Below are positions 19,600 through 33,800 of a stretch of DNA of 62,778 nucleotides, one piece after another. Under the pieces are notes generated by a model. The model saw only the letters and a list, made by a program, of their open reading frames with translations, made no database searches and was not told where the DNA came from. Numbering within the stretch: the stretch's first letter is position 1; each line of letters starts with the position of its first letter. A program made the position numbers and the translations under genes. The stretch spans positions 1 through 62,778 of the forward strand of contig MU833007.1 in assembly GCA_029204225.1 (NCBI GenBank). The letters are read 5' to 3'. The stretch is from Diphasiastrum complanatum. Its lineage: Eukaryota; Streptophyta; Lycopodiopsida; Lycopodiales; Lycopodiaceae.

Positions 19600-21680
19600 C
19601 AAACCTTTTTTCTTTTTCTTTTCAAAATAACTTTTGGTCCAAGTTTGGGAACTCATAGATGAAATTTTTGGTTTTGAATAAGATGAATTGTACTTAAATT
19701 CTCACATTTAAACTTTGCATTACCTATTGGAATAATGCAAACTTTTATAAAGCTTATAGCTTATATTTTATGGTCATAACGTTGTTGCACAAAAACCTAG
19801 CCATTTTATTATTAGACTATCAAAGATAAAATCAGATGGTATATTCCAACTTTTCTAGGGATGGCAAATTAGGGTATGTCATCACCCATGGGCGATAGAA
19901 ATTCTAAGAGTTGGAAGATCTTGCATTAGGCCATTTCCCAAAGCCTCCATCACTTTCAAATGAGGATGGAGGTTGAGCTTGAAAGGGCAAGTTGGGTTCT
20001 TGGTATGAAACACACAAACACCAGCTGGTTTCAATGCTTTGATTTTCAAAAGAGATTTCATCTCCTGGTTCCAATGCTTTGATTTTCAAAAGGAGGTTTA
20101 ATCTCCATAGAGAGTGCTATGTAAGTGCAAATTTATGCTACAAACCGTAGTGGATGTAAACCTCTATTGGGACAAAAAGAATACACACACTTTTCAAACG
20201 GTGGGACCATTTTGGAACTTGGTTCCATTCTTTCACAAGAAGAAAAAATCAAAACTGTACCATTCTTATATCGACAAAAATGATTCCATGATTTCTATGA
20301 TACTTGTACTTGCCACAATGTCACTTTTAATGTTTATTAGACTCTGTCTCCATAATTTGCTCAAGGTTGAGTTATTGTTTTTAGGTGACTTTGAGCATTA
20401 AAGTGTGCATTTTTTTTAGCTTTGTTGCGGTATTGGTAAGCTGTTTTTGGTGATTTGCTAGAGTTAAGGTATCACTCATAGGTAAGTTTGAGCATTGAAT
20501 AGCTTTATTTGTTTTTGTTTTGTGGGTGGGGGGAGGGAAGGAGAGGGAAGGGCATCCTTCCCTGGTGTGAAATCTATTTTTACATGTTTTTTACACGCAC
20601 GTTCCTGGTGGAAGGTGTGAGTAAAAAGTAATAGTAATTTTTACGTGCACGTTCCGACATCCAAAAGGTGCATGTCAATAATTCTTTGCCGTACAAATTT
20701 CATTCTGTGAGGCTCCACCATTTTCTTCATTAAATGTCAATACTAACTTTACTTGAATGTCCTACCTTCCATAATGTGAAGCTTCTAGTGATGTGTTGAT
20801 CAACTATATTTAAAAAACAAAAAGAATCATTTCTAGCTTTATCTCGATAGCCCTGACAATTTGCTAAAAGTTGAGGTGTTACTCTTAGGTGGGTTTGAGC
20901 ACTAAAATAAGTTGTTTTTTAAAAAAAAAAAATTTATTTGAATTTTAATTTTTTTTATATTCCAATCTTTGTTTTACATTGAATCAGATTTAAATTGCGT
21001 ACTTAAGGCAAAGCTCCTCATAATTTTTCAAATCACTTGCATTCAGTGTTGCCTTATTTATCTATGAGGACTTCGTTGTATTTTGAGCCCAAGACATTAA
21101 GGCTTATTGTGATATTTGAAATCACCTAGTTTGTAATACAAAAATACTTTAATGGATGGGATGTGAAGCATTATTTTGGACATCAGTTTAGCTCCAAAAG
21201 TTACATCCAAAACAAATTCCCAATAAAAATGGAAGAGCTATATGCAAGCTTGAAGTGCATGTCCACGAATGATGCAGGCCTCAAAAGTTAGAGTAAGACA
21301 AAGGAGCTAGGGGACTCTCATTCTAACTCTCCTGTGAATTGTGAAGGGTTAGGAGATGAGGTCTGCAAACTACTGCAAACCTCTTGGCACATTAGGTAGA
21401 AGCGGCATTTAGCTCCATCCAATAAAAATCCAAAAATGGAATTTTGATAGGGCTTGCCAAAAACTAATAATCCATCAAAAAAAGCCTACCAAAATTTACA
21501 ATCTATCCACTAAGAAGTTTTTTTTTGGTTTCCACAACCTACACGTTTGAGCGCCTAGATTTGATAATGTGTGTGTACCCAAATCTTACCTGAATCGTGG
21601 TCTAGAGTGAGTTTGAAGACCCCATTATTTAACACATAATAATAGGACATTGTTATTTTTTATAAATTTGCTCGGTTGTA
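19600..21680. other. Intergenic stretch without genes
   Basis: AT-rich. It holds a short tandem duplication at about 20022-20100 (TTCCAATGCTTTGATTTTCA type), a G-rich run at 20524-20552 and two ACGTGCACGTTCC-like blocks near 20594 and 20644. No coding region was recognised. Confidence 0.35.
20524..20552 (+). other. G-quadruplex-like run
   Basis: Five or more runs of three or more G are separated by 1-7 bases (GGGTGGGGGGAGGGAAGG and onward). By pattern this can form a four-tetrad-run quadruplex. Confidence 0.6.
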
Positions 21681-21704
21681 GGTGTCAAATCTCAAAGTGG
21701 AATG

Positions 21705-21815
21705 TCATCACGGAAGGAATCTCGAAAATACTTAACCATCATAGACGGAATCTTGAAAATACATAGGACTCATGGATGGAATCTTGAAAATACAGAGACC
21801 TCACGGATGAATTAA
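21705..21815 (+). repeat. Minisatellite, about three units of roughly 36 bp
   Basis: The unit GGAATC(T/C)(T/C)GAAAATAC recurs with similar spacers that include TCATGGATG or TCACGGATG. Confidence 0.7.
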
Positions 21816-22684
21816 TTATTAACATAATTTTAAAAATGTTTTTCTTCTATTTATTTTGAAATTTTCGTAACACACACGATTTAGGATACTGGTTTTTTAG
21901 AGGCCCATGTTCAAGATATAATGGCTCATCCTCTTGTCAAAAAATAGCAGCACAAAAGGATGGATCATTATATCCTTACAATGGGCCTCAAAGCAACCAT
22001 TAGTCCATAAAGACAATACCATTATTTTTTACATTGTTATTTAATTTTAATATAAATCAAAATGCACATATTAAAATTTTGATATTAATTATTGCATCAT
22101 CTAGAAGTTGAAATCTACAGGAAAAGGGTTTGTATGCAGATTTGAACCTTATCTAAATTTTTTTTTAAGACTTTCTAATATAAATCCAACTTTTGGCTCA
22201 TATTTGAAAAAGAAAAGTGTTGTGTCACGCTGTAAAAAAGCTTTTTTCTTTTACCGCCCTATAGCTCCCCACGAGCTTGCAAAAACCAACGAAATATAAG
22301 ATTTTGAATGGAAGTGGCATTAATTTTCAACAGCTGGCATCGTGAAAATTTTAATGAATTTTGTATAAAAGCATATTAACTAGTGTTGTTGTGAAGGTAT
22401 ATAGGTGCCGGCTGGTATCAACAATGATAACAAAGAACATATCCCATTGGTATATAATTTTAGGGTACTTGGGTTTCTAATCAGATCCCCCAATATCAAC
22501 TATTTTAATACTTGTATTGATATCCGAGCTTGGGATATTTTAGGGATTTTTGCCCTAGTTTCAATCGTAGTATAATTTCAGTAAACTTTTTTGATATCTC
22601 AAATTACATGTTATGTTCTAAGAGAAGGCAATATTTATAATTAGTAAATATTTATACAGAGGTTGATAACCGACTAGTCTCAAC

Positions 22685-22835
22685 CTTGTGATACCAGCCC
22701 GATTTATATGAGTCTACAACTTGATCATTGGCTGGTCTCACCCTTGTGATACCAGCCTGATTTATAAGAGTACCTTTGTGATAGCGGCCCGATTTATAAG
22801 AGTACCTTTGTGATACCAGCCCGATTTATACGAGT
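22685..22835 (+). repeat. Minisatellite with core CTTGTGATACCAGCCCGATT
   Basis: Four imperfect copies of a unit containing TTTGTGATACCAGCCCGATT plus TATAAGAGTAC or TACGAGTCTACAA spacers. Confidence 0.75.
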
Positions 22836-22959
22836 CTACAACTCCTACAACTTCTCATATTAATAGTTACTCGTATTAAATTTGTGCACCTTCTCATATT
22901 GTTACTCACTCGCATTAAATTTAAAAAAAAATTGAAATACCCCGACTCGGTTGATATCA

Positions 22960-24200
22960 TAATTTGATACTTGCCCAACATTGATAAAAAAACCCTAAAA
23001 AAATCGAGAAAGTTCTAAATTTTTGGGATAACTCAAAAATGCAGTGCCAGGCCAGGCCCCACACACAACTGCCGGCGGCAACATGTGGACGAGGATACAG
23101 CCAGGCACGGTCACCCACTAAGGAGGGACAAAATTGATTACCGTACAAAGTACGGAAAGATTCCAGGATTCAGAATACTGCAGCAGCTTGCCTGATTACA
23201 GGCGAGCCGAAGTGGGCTTGCCTGATTTCGAGAACAGTTTCAGTACAGAATTCACTATCCAAATCAAATAGTTTGAGATTGAGGAGCTGAATGCATTTGA
23301 TCTGGGTTCAGATCAATTGTTCCTGCTGAATTAGTGGGCTAATTTGAGCAGGAATGAAGAGATGATCAGCAGCAGCTTTTGAGAAAAGTAGCAGCATTGA
23401 TCAGATCAGTAAGTCTGCAGCACAGTTGTAGTACTGAGAGCAAACGTCAAGGCGGAATTCAATTGTGGGTTTAGAGTAAAGCGAATCCTGAAGTATGATC
23501 GTACTATAATTCACTAGAATTGGAGATCAATTCAGGCTTGTTTTTGTTTTTTCTGCGAAAAGCATGCTCTTGTATGTTGTTGGCTCCTTGACTTGAGGCC
23601 AGATGCTTCCGCTTCCAATATGGCTGAATGATATCCGAGATTCTTTTCTACCTGCTGTAGCCGTCAGATTATTGCTCGTATACCAGTGAGTACTGCATAT
23701 GACGACGGCCTCACGCTCTGGAGCCAAATTGTAGGCGCACCTATTGTTATGTGAGGAATCATGAATACATCCTTGTCACCTAACTTGCAAAAGGACAGCA
23801 GCTATTAGCTTAGCTGATGGAGAGTAGAATTCGCTGCCCATTCCAGCTGGGATGGAGAACGGCAGAAGTTTGAGCTAGATGACTACGATCCTGCTGCACG
23901 GCCTATAAGACAATGTGCCTCTCTGATTCCGAAAGGAGGAAAACAATACGATGATGTTTGAGCTAGTGAAGTACAACTTATTTTGAGAATCGCAGTAAAG
24001 ATGTTACTGATTTGAGCCAGAAACGATACAAAAGACTTGCTAGTTCATATGCAGTACTCATGATAAACAAAAGCGAACAATAATGACACGATTACGAAAT
24101 CTGTTAGCGTTTGCGAGATACGAACGCTATTTGAGGCAGATACTTAGTTTGCGAGTTCGATAACTGGGGTAGATAGTCGGGTAAAAGCCGTACATCTTTC
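22960..24200. promoter_or_regulatory. 5' flank of the LysM receptor gene (inferred)
   Basis: No other gene is supported between the minisatellite and exon 1. The sequence is less AT-rich than its left neighbour and holds no long frame. Promoter and 5' leader are inferred from position only. No TATA box or cis-motif was assigned. Confidence 0.3.
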
Positions 24201-24269
24201 GCCGCGTGACAAACAATGTCGAATTTCCAAAGAAACACGAGGCACGCGATATATTTTATCACGTTCAAT

Positions 24270-24873
24270 ATGTCCAGTTTTTTCTTCTTGGCAATAACCA
24301 TAATCAACTCAGTGCATTCACTGGTGTTTGTTAGCGGTTCGACTGGACCAATTCCTTGTAATAGCTCATACGTTTCATCATGTTCCAGTTTCTTGTTTTA
24401 TCCTTACGAGGTTCTGAACAGCTCGCAACAGCTCGCAACAGCCTTCGGTGTCCCTGATGATAGTGTCGTATTAGTCCAGACCAGTGGAATAAACGGCTAC
24501 TTTATATCCGTAAGTTGCGTCTGCTCAAGTTTTTCCGTGCAACAAGGTTACGCTGCGATGACAACGTATACAGTAAAACAGAACGATACCGGTTTGCGCG
24601 AAATATCTGATACATTCTTCAACCATTTAGCCTGGGTTGATCAGTCAAATAGTAATATCAGTGCTGGCGAAATGATTGAGCTTCCACTTCTGTGTGGGTG
24701 CTCCATACCAGGGTGGAAATACATCGTATCATATGCAGTACAAGCTGGAGATATTCTATCAGCGCTGGCGGGATCGTTCCATTCCGATCAAGATCAGATT
24801 CAAATGTTAAGTGGAATTACTGATCCTAACACGATTTTGGTCGATCAAGTGATTTTTGTTCCAATTAACTTTG
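24270..24873 (+). CDS. LYK: LYK exon 1: signal peptide and LysM ectodomain
   Basis: ATG 24270 gives [20 protein letters not shown], a good secretion signal. ATG 24216 is in frame and would add 18 less hydrophobic residues, so 24270 is preferred. The mature part holds C-rich text with CVC (near 24527) and CGC (near 24695) and three LysM-like segments (about residues 40-85, 105-145 and 155-200). The donor is ttTGgtgaga after PINF, phase 1. Confidence 0.85.
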
Positions 24874-27800
24874 GTGAGACCCTATACTAATTTATGCTAT
24901 GTCTAATGAGCTACTTACTGCTAAACGCCCCAGCACACCATCTAATGGAGGACCTGAATCAACAATAGATGTTTCTTAGAAAAGAACTGGTTTGTGAGAG
25001 CAGCCAGGTTAAGATTCCTGTTTCTAAAATTTGGATGTTTCTCAATTGAGGAAAATTTTCGCTTTCTGAAGCTTTGCTCCAAAGAACTCAAATTCTCATG
25101 CTTTTTGTATAATGTTTCTTAACGATGTTGGATCTTTTTGTGGCATGTCCAAGTTCCTAGCACCCTTGGCATATTGACGACATCCCCATCTCCATCTCCA
25201 GTGCCGTCTCCACCGGGTAAGGTTCCTTTAATTTTGTAACAGGTTGTTAATGGTTTATGTGTTTGATGGTTACAATATTCTATATGTTAGATCCAAGTAC
25301 AAAAGCTTTTGGGTTCTTCTATCTAGAATTGTTTTCATGAGAGATGTATGCCCCTATGAACTTGTTCTTATTTAGCTACTTGAAACCTTCGTTATGCAAA
25401 AGATTTCATGACCAATATATCAAATAGAAGCTGAACAAGTATTCCAAAAAGCTTTCAAAGGATTGCTGTCAGTTGCGTTGGCATTGCCTTGTAAAAGGCC
25501 ATACTATGTGTTCAAGTTGGTCAATGGAGTTTATGCAAAAGTCAACATTAAGGTCAATGTCTTAAATTATACATTATTTGCACATGCACACAAAAACATG
25601 TTTCACATTTAGTAAGAAATGTATTTGCAAGGACTTGTTCCTTTAGATTTACCTCTATATGCAAGTCATACATTTATGTCTTCTTTTTCTTGCATGCATG
25701 CGGGTGCTTGAGATGCACCTTCATATGCAAGTCATAAATAGCACATACTCTCTTTTTCTTGCATGCATCCCTGGGATTCAACCTACATGACTCAACAACA
25801 TCATCACCAACAATAATAATCAAATAAAGATTATCTATTTCCATTCACAAGATCATTTCATACATGTTTTTTAATTAATGTTTTCCAATTTCATACACAC
25901 ACTTTGAATCAGAGTTTAATCCTTGAGATAAAAGGAAATGCTAACAATTATGCCACATTTCAAAGACAACTAAGATTTGAAAGTAGCTATTGACGTCCTC
26001 GCATGCAATGGTAAGTCATCAATCACGAAATCTTAAATAATCACATTCTTATTGGCAATGCCTTTGTGGTATTCCACAACATTCCTGTTGAAGGATGTGA
26101 TTTCCTCAACCATTTGCATAGTGTGGAAGAATTAAAAAACAGAAACTTAAATGCGAGAATAGCTTCTGGTGTAGTTAGCAATGAGCAGCAAAACTGCGAG
26201 TAGGGTTGAGACTAGGGAGGATTATTCAAATATCGTGATACTTGCGAAGTTTATCATCTTGTCTTCTTGTTGTTAGATTGCTCCTAAAACACAGGGAGGG
26301 CGACAGAAGGCATATACACATATATTGATTGTCTTGGGTTAAATTTCTTGTTGCTGGTACCAGTCGCAGCTAACCAGTACATAATTGACGGGCGCTTCTT
26401 CCGCTAGAACTGAAAATTTACGAAGAATGAACTTGTAGCTAGCTGTATGCTGCTCATCACTATAGGGGATGAATGAACCCAAGACCCTTTGTAACCAATA
26501 TGGGCATTCCCTCCAGATTCTTTTGGGCAAATGTTTGTTACGTCAAGGATGCCTGTTAATGCTGTCTACTGTGCAACTCGCTCCAACGAGTCAGCAGCAA
26601 GTGTTTATTTTCCATTTTCGTTACAAGCATTTTACTCTTCCTTTGAAGTTTTGGTACGTCTACAGTAGAAGTTTCCTGTATACTGCTGGTGCAAATAGAA
26701 ATTTTAGATGGAATGCCCCCTGTCAGACTTACTTTTTGGTCTTTTGTGTGCAGGCTTTTCCACTGCACCTACTGGCAAAAATCATCAGTCAAGGGGAGGT
26801 GTTATTGTGGGATTGACAGTAGCGGTAATTGTATTAGCAATTTTGGGATGTACATATTTTTTATGTAAAAGAAGAGCTGGATCTGCGAAACACAACCAAC
26901 GGACTTTTGGCGCCTCCCTAAGTCATGATACAGAGTTATCACGGTCTGCAAAAAGGAGTTCTGGATTATGGGCATCGTTTAGGCGTAATGTAAGCGTGAA
27001 CAATAACGTGAAGCGCAACGTCGTCTTACGTCCAGGTTCTTGCATCATCCTCCTAACGAATTTTCTTTATGGTATTTGTAGATGCCCCAGCAAGGAAATC
27101 AATATAGAAAAGCACATAACAGGCAATAATATGAACAAAGGCTGAGATTGAGCATAGCATGCATATAGACTTGCTTGACAGGCTAAGTTGAGCACTTTAG
27201 GATTGATAAGATTTTCCTATTTGCAAACCACTTAGTAGCTCTGTAATAACTTGCATTGATGTTGGAAACTTTAGGCAAGAACACCTGGGATAGAGTGTGT
27301 AGACTTCCAGCTAAGCCCAATGAATGTTGTTAGCAGAAGCAATGGATATGTTTGATGCGGAAAAGCCCATTGTTTTCGACGTTGAAGAAATCATAGCAGC
27401 GACTGGAAACTTCAAAGAAGCCAAAAAGATTGGCCAAGGTGGTTATGGCAGCGTTTACTTTGGAATTTTGAGGAATCAGGTAAAGTTTCTTTCTTATAAC
27501 TCTGTATTCCTCCCCAAAAACTAAACCAGTCATTAGTTTCAAGAAAGGAACCCCTTCACCTCGAACCTTAGTAGATATTTGCCTTGGCCTTCATGCTCTA
27601 TATACCGACGATTTTTATTACAGTAAGCATACTTTTGGTGCTATGTGATTGCATTACTTTCATAGCATATTGCGACTGAGAGTGCCTTGAAGGTCGAGGT
27701 TATAAATTCGATTGCCTGAACAATTCAACAAGAGAAAGCTTTTTCTGAAAGGTTTGTTTCAGGAAGTGGCGATCAAACAAATGAAGGCAACGAAGTCCCG

Positions 27801-30800
27801 AGAGTTTTTCGCTGAATTGAAAGTGCTCTGCAAAGTACATCATTCAAACTTGGTATGTTACCTAATCTCAGTCGACGTTGCCTGCCAGAACTTGTCTTTC
27901 AAATATAAACTCATTCTAATTTTTCTTTGAAATTATCATTGCCTGCAGAAACTAGAGAAAGTGCATGAGCAATTCCATGATGAAATATTATTGTAACAAT
28001 CTAATATGACAATTAACCACAAACAGACTAAAAAACACTCTCACAAAGAAGAGGTACATATGAACTTTGAAGCTCTCGCCATTAGACTGCAAAGTGCTAT
28101 TACCAAGCATCATGATATGAATAGGTGAAGAGACACAAGCTCAAGGAATTTGAAATTTGTATCATAAAGTCATTGTCCTACTGAATTTATGGGATTTGAG
28201 TCCCTTCCCAAGGTTTTATGCGCAGCATTTCATGGGATTTCGTGCCTGGTTATAGGATTTTGAACTCTTACGACTAAGGGGATTTTGCACGCGTAGGGTG
28301 AGTTGTGATGATGTAATCCTGCTACTTGAGGGGGGGCCTTAGTCTCTTTCAGAGTCCCAAGACTTTATGGAATTTGACATTATTTTAAGGGATTTTATAT
28401 TCTTCAATGGGATTTTGATCCCTTCCCAGGTATTTAGGACATGTTGTAGGATAAAACTGTGATCCGGCTAACTTTTATGAAATTTGAGACCTTTACCAAG
28501 AGGAATTATGGGATTTGACATAGGGAATTTTGGGTCAAGTTTTGGAATTCATGTATTGTGAAAGGGAATTTTGATTGACCTTTGAACCCGGTAAGAATAT
28601 GATACGGCCGTTAGGCTGAACCATAATAGGAGGACCATTGAATACGGTGTAAAGTTCACCAAAGTGTAAAGGATGGCTAAATTTTTTTATGACCACACAT
28701 TATTCAGCTTTTTATAGGCTATAATGTCCTGCTCCAACTTCTTAGCAGAAAATTTTATGGACCATCTGAGAATACAAAATTCATATTCTGTGGGCATGTT
28801 ATGTTCATGTGGTTTACATTTGTTTTACAGTCTCAGGCATCACAGAGCCCACCAAATCTCCATGCAACCACATACATTCTCAGGAATGAAGAGTAATGAT
28901 ACAGTTGTGGTCAAGCAAAGGGTAGTTTCATACAACAACAAGGGTAGGGGCAGTGACAGTAACATATACATTTAACACTGAATTATTGCACTTATAAGGC
29001 ATTCTTTGCATCCTCCTTTTAAATTTGATTTCCTTCTCTTCTTGCATTGACCAAGTGTGCTCTTCTCATTTCATCTCTCTCCTATTTGATTGGTCAAATT
29101 TGAATATTGCACTTTAAATTAGTCCATTGGAGTTAAGGTGCCAGTGGCAACTAAGTTTCCTGAAAATGGGGCAGGGCAAAACAAACAGTTTTCTTAGCTG
29201 CCATTGTGGACTCATGAACACAAAAAGTGTTGTGCAATGATTCTAGATACAATAGGTGTATGTATGACTAGGCAAGAGTCATGGTACAGTTAGATGTGTT
29301 ATGAGAGGATTGATACTTACAATTTGAAATTCTCACATAACGGCTGATTTGTAGAACTTATAAGTGATTGGATCCCTTTCCTCCATTTTGTATCTGCTCA
29401 TAAATTTAGTATAGGTAAAAAAGAAGCTAAGTCTAACCTTTATCTTTGGTAAGAAAACACTTTGGCAAATTATATTTCTAAATTTAAGTATTGACGCATC
29501 TCAAGTGTTCATTGACTTATTGTTAGGGTTTTTTTTGCAAGGGATTGGTCCAACTGAAAAGCCCCAAGGAAGGGCCCACCTGCCCTTATGCTAGTCCAAA
29601 GATTTGGTCGCTTTCAGTTCTGAGGACCTCCTTGTGCCCCGTGCTCCTCAGCCAATGAGGGTTTTCTAGGCCTCTAGAAGTATGGCTACAAGGAGGGTAT
29701 TGTCAAATGCTACTAACGTGAATATCAAGGTTTCTCATGATAGGTAGATCGAGGGGGTATGGTTGAGTGTGAGCGAGGTCACAATGATGGAGATTGTCAT
29801 CTTTGTTTAGTATTCAGTCTCAATAATTCCGTTAATCTCATAGATTCTTGTATTTCTTGCATAATCATTAATTAGCACAGTATAGGCCCTTTGATCTTTG
29901 TCTTTATCCCGAATGTTTGTTTTACTCAGAGACTTGTTTGCTAGATTGCATCAAGCTGAGATCGGTTTGAGGGATTGAAGTGCCTAGATACAAGTCTAAT
30001 CTTTGAGATGTTAAGATTCCCTGACAGTAAGCCAATACACATCCTTCTAGAATATTGATGGAACTGCCTTAGACTCTAAGTGCATTGCCTTTAATCATTA
30101 AGATTTTGATCTGTATATAATTGTCATGTCTAAGTTTTGTGGTTGATATCCTTATATGCCTAAAGAGATGATCTTTAACTTCTAAGGCTGGCCTTTCGAT
30201 GTTGGGGCAGATCCTTCAATTCTCAAAGCTAAGGTTCGTCCATTTGACTATTGGTAAGGCTTGCCCTTAACTTGTAAGGTCCTACCTTTAAAGCACAAGG
30301 GCGATGATGCTAGAAGATCATAAGCCCCCCTATTCATGGCTATGGACTTGGACTACACACAGTGTTAGCCCATGGTTTGTTGATTGCAGGATTACTATGC
30401 TAATAATCCATTAGTGGGTCAAATGGATGCTAATGGTGATACAATTGGGAAGTCCCACTAGATAAGTTGCTTGTAAAAGAAAAAGGTTGGATCTAGATGG
30501 AGGTTAAGTATTCCACTTACAACAAGAAACATTTGCCCTGGTCTCTGCTTTAATGATGAGCGATTACATATATGAATCCAAGTTTGTTGGTTGTGGTAGA
30601 CCAGCCTCCCTTGAGTATTTTTGCGATGCTAATTAGAAGGGCATCACAAAGCATGTGTCGCGAGGATTGAGATCCAATCCAATTTTTATCTATCTCCAAG
30701 GCTACATCATACAAATAACTTTTTCAATTGTATGGCATGAGGTCTTGGCTGAATATTATAAAGATGAGGTGCACACTCCAAGATGAGTTCTCCGAAGAGT

Positions 30801-33800
30801 AAGATATCAAATGAATATTCCAAAGTTCAAACATAATAAATATTTTTTTGAAAAGGGAGACTATTTTCCAGAGAAAGAAGACATTAGGGCTCAAATCCTA
30901 CATGGATGTCATATGACAAGCCCAAGTATGGGTCACCAAGAGTCCATGACTGGCTAAGAAGAAGTTTTCGTTAGCCAAAGATGAGAAGTCAAGTACATGC
31001 ATCACCTCCCCATGCTCGTGAAAACAAATGAGTCCATTAGTCAACGAATTATCACAATTATGTAAAGCACTCTTTATGGATGGAACATGAAACATAGGAT
31101 GAACCTTACAATGTGGAGGCAATGCTAATCTTTAAGCAATGTTATTCATTTTTGTAACAATCATCATCCCACACCGAAGTTGAATTGATCATAGTATGGG
31201 AGGACTCAATGTGAAATAGATTCAGTTTACAATACTACACTTCTGCCATGTCAAAATGAAATAGCAAATGAATCTTAACGATTATAGAGCAATGGAAAAC
31301 AAGTAAATTTGCTTAAAAGTTGAACGAAGAAGTGTTGTACAAATAGCTTGTTCAACTTTCATTTTGTAAGAACTTTTAAAGAAATTTTGATTGATGTGCT
31401 TTCTGTCTCTATAAGTGTGCCTTGATCTAGTGTTGTCAAAAATGTAGTGCCCTGATCTAGTGTTGTCAAAATGTAGGTTTTGCTGCCATAAATTGAAAAT
31501 GATGATTTTGACCAAAGCTGAAAAATTGGTGTTCCCTAAAAATGGCCACAGAAATTGAAATGTCTTTTTGAGCTATTTGATCCCAAAAATACAATGCAAT
31601 TATAGAATTTAATTTCCGATCACCATAGAGAACATTATGGTGGAAAATTCAAATTGATGCCCAAATGTCACCAAAGAAACTTAAGCACTTATAGTCCAAC
31701 CTCCACTTGTCCTAAAAAGCGCTTAGACGCCATGTCCTAGACTCAATCATAGTTTTGGCATCACATAAGGACAATAGACCATACAAGATGCAGCAAATAG
31801 CATCCTCCAACTAAGGACATTGAATATAGTAAATAGTTGATCCCTATAAGGAAGACAAGTGAGCCTCCAAGAAAGAATTCAAGGTAATCCAAAACATAAG
31901 CTATTGAATGAATGAAAGTACTCATATTTACCCTCCCTAGAAGTGACTTTTTAAAAAAGTTAAGTCAACCCCACTTTGCGCCCCGTCAAGAAGAGCCTTT
32001 GACCATATGCATCAAATAGCAAAAGGGTCCTGTAACAATAATGGGTCCTAGAGTAAGTGATTTGAGTCATGTGCCCATAATCTTTCCTAATGTACTATAT
32101 CTCCATAATAGACGAAATAGAAATGTTATTGAAAACAGGTTAGAGGAAGTGAAGGGGATAATTTAAGGCCACTAAGGCAACTAGCAAGTGTCTCTTCTAA
32201 TTCCATGGAAACATAAGGCTTTTTCTGCTGATTGATTTCTTTGTTGTCTTTTCATTTATCCTTGGTCATTTTCTTTTTGACACTCTTGGTTTCAGTAGTA
32301 AAATTCTCTTCCTTTAGATGTCTAGTTTTCATATTATGGCATTCATTTCTGTAAAATTCAAAACTTTCTAGTGGTTAACACCTCTAACATAGTGACATAT
32401 AGAATGTTCAAACTAATCTCTCAATGATATGCTTTTGTGAGAGTCGAGGACTATACTTCTTCAATTACATGAACTTTTCTCTATACTCTATGACCAACGG
32501 ATTTTTATTTGAATCTAAAAATTCATTCACTTTATTAACTTATAATCATTTGGGTAGTTTTGAATAACTTTTAAATGGAACCCATGTAATAGTTTCTTTT
32601 GTTATCCATTTAAAACTATATAATTATTCCAGCTTAATTACTCACAGCTAAGTGTAAATTTGAAACAAACATTCTAGAGCATTTTTCAAAATTTCTAAAA
32701 GAGAAGTTCATTTTTCAAAACACACTTACCAGTCCAGGGTGTGAAACCGGCCTTAGGTGATGGAGACTTTTGAAAGGCATGACATAAGAGGAGCCGAATA
32801 AAGAAAAGATCTTGAAATCTATGAACTAAAACCAACAAGTTATCTCAGCTTTGTGCCATCATGCACTTCTAAAATTGATGGTTAATCATAAAATGCTGAA
32901 ACTAGAATGTCATCTTGGTATCTTCAATATCCAATAACACCCTTTCTACTTGAAAAAGTAAGTACTGGATTCAGCTAGATTAGAGCAGTTTCTCATCCGT
33001 CATCACATCTTTGAATATAATCAAATTTTTTTTTTGCAGATTGAATCCATGTTTTTTTAAATGGTTGTTTATAACTGTGAGCTAGCATCAAACAATCTCT
33101 TTATACCCAATTGTTGATATTTTATAGGTTGAACTAATTGGATATTCAGCTAGTGAAGACTATCTTTTCCTGGTGTATGAATTTGCTGAAAATGGAGCCT
33201 TGAGTGAGCGACTGCATGACCCAGTTATGAAAGGTACCAAGTAAATGTGATCGTAGTCTATAATGTTAATTTGAAGATGCAATATGTAAACAACATCAAA
33301 TCTTGAGTATTCACAAGAATATGAGATTAAAATTTTGAATTTATGTAATGGTTAGACATATGTCCCAAAAGATGGAATGACCATGTAGGAACTAGTATTT
33401 CTAGGCTAATGTAATAAATGCAAGTAGACCCCTCTTAAAGAAAGTAGAGTGAGCCACCTTTTTTTGGTGACCTCTAGTGAAGAGCATTATTCCACTTGTA
33501 ATTTGTGAAGTGTGGAAATTCCACTAGGATGCCACCTAAGGAGCTCTCTTGCTTATTTAAGAGACTCCCTCTTTGTGAAGAGGAGCTTTTTGTGTATTGT
33601 ATCAACTCCATGCTGAAATGAGAAGAGCCTTCACTGAAATTGGAACATGAAATTTTTATCTAATGAAATTTTGGGCATCAATTCCTACTCGATTATTTGT
33701 TCCTTGTAAGTACATGACAATAGTTTACTGTTTCGAATTTCAAGGACTTAATGGCACCTTGGCTCTTCATAGATACGTAAGATGTGACTGTTGAAAAGTT

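Noticed and set aside
22108-22299. 63-codon frame in intergenic DNA
   Set aside because: AT-rich low-complexity content with no family features.
24216-24269. Upstream in-frame ATG of the receptor as the start
   Set aside because: It would place 18 polar and mixed residues ahead of the signal peptide. Not excluded.
30400-30790. Possible plus-strand retroelement text near 30.4-30.8 kb
   Set aside because: No conserved motif could be read in any frame, apart from the minus-strand gypsy piece to its right.
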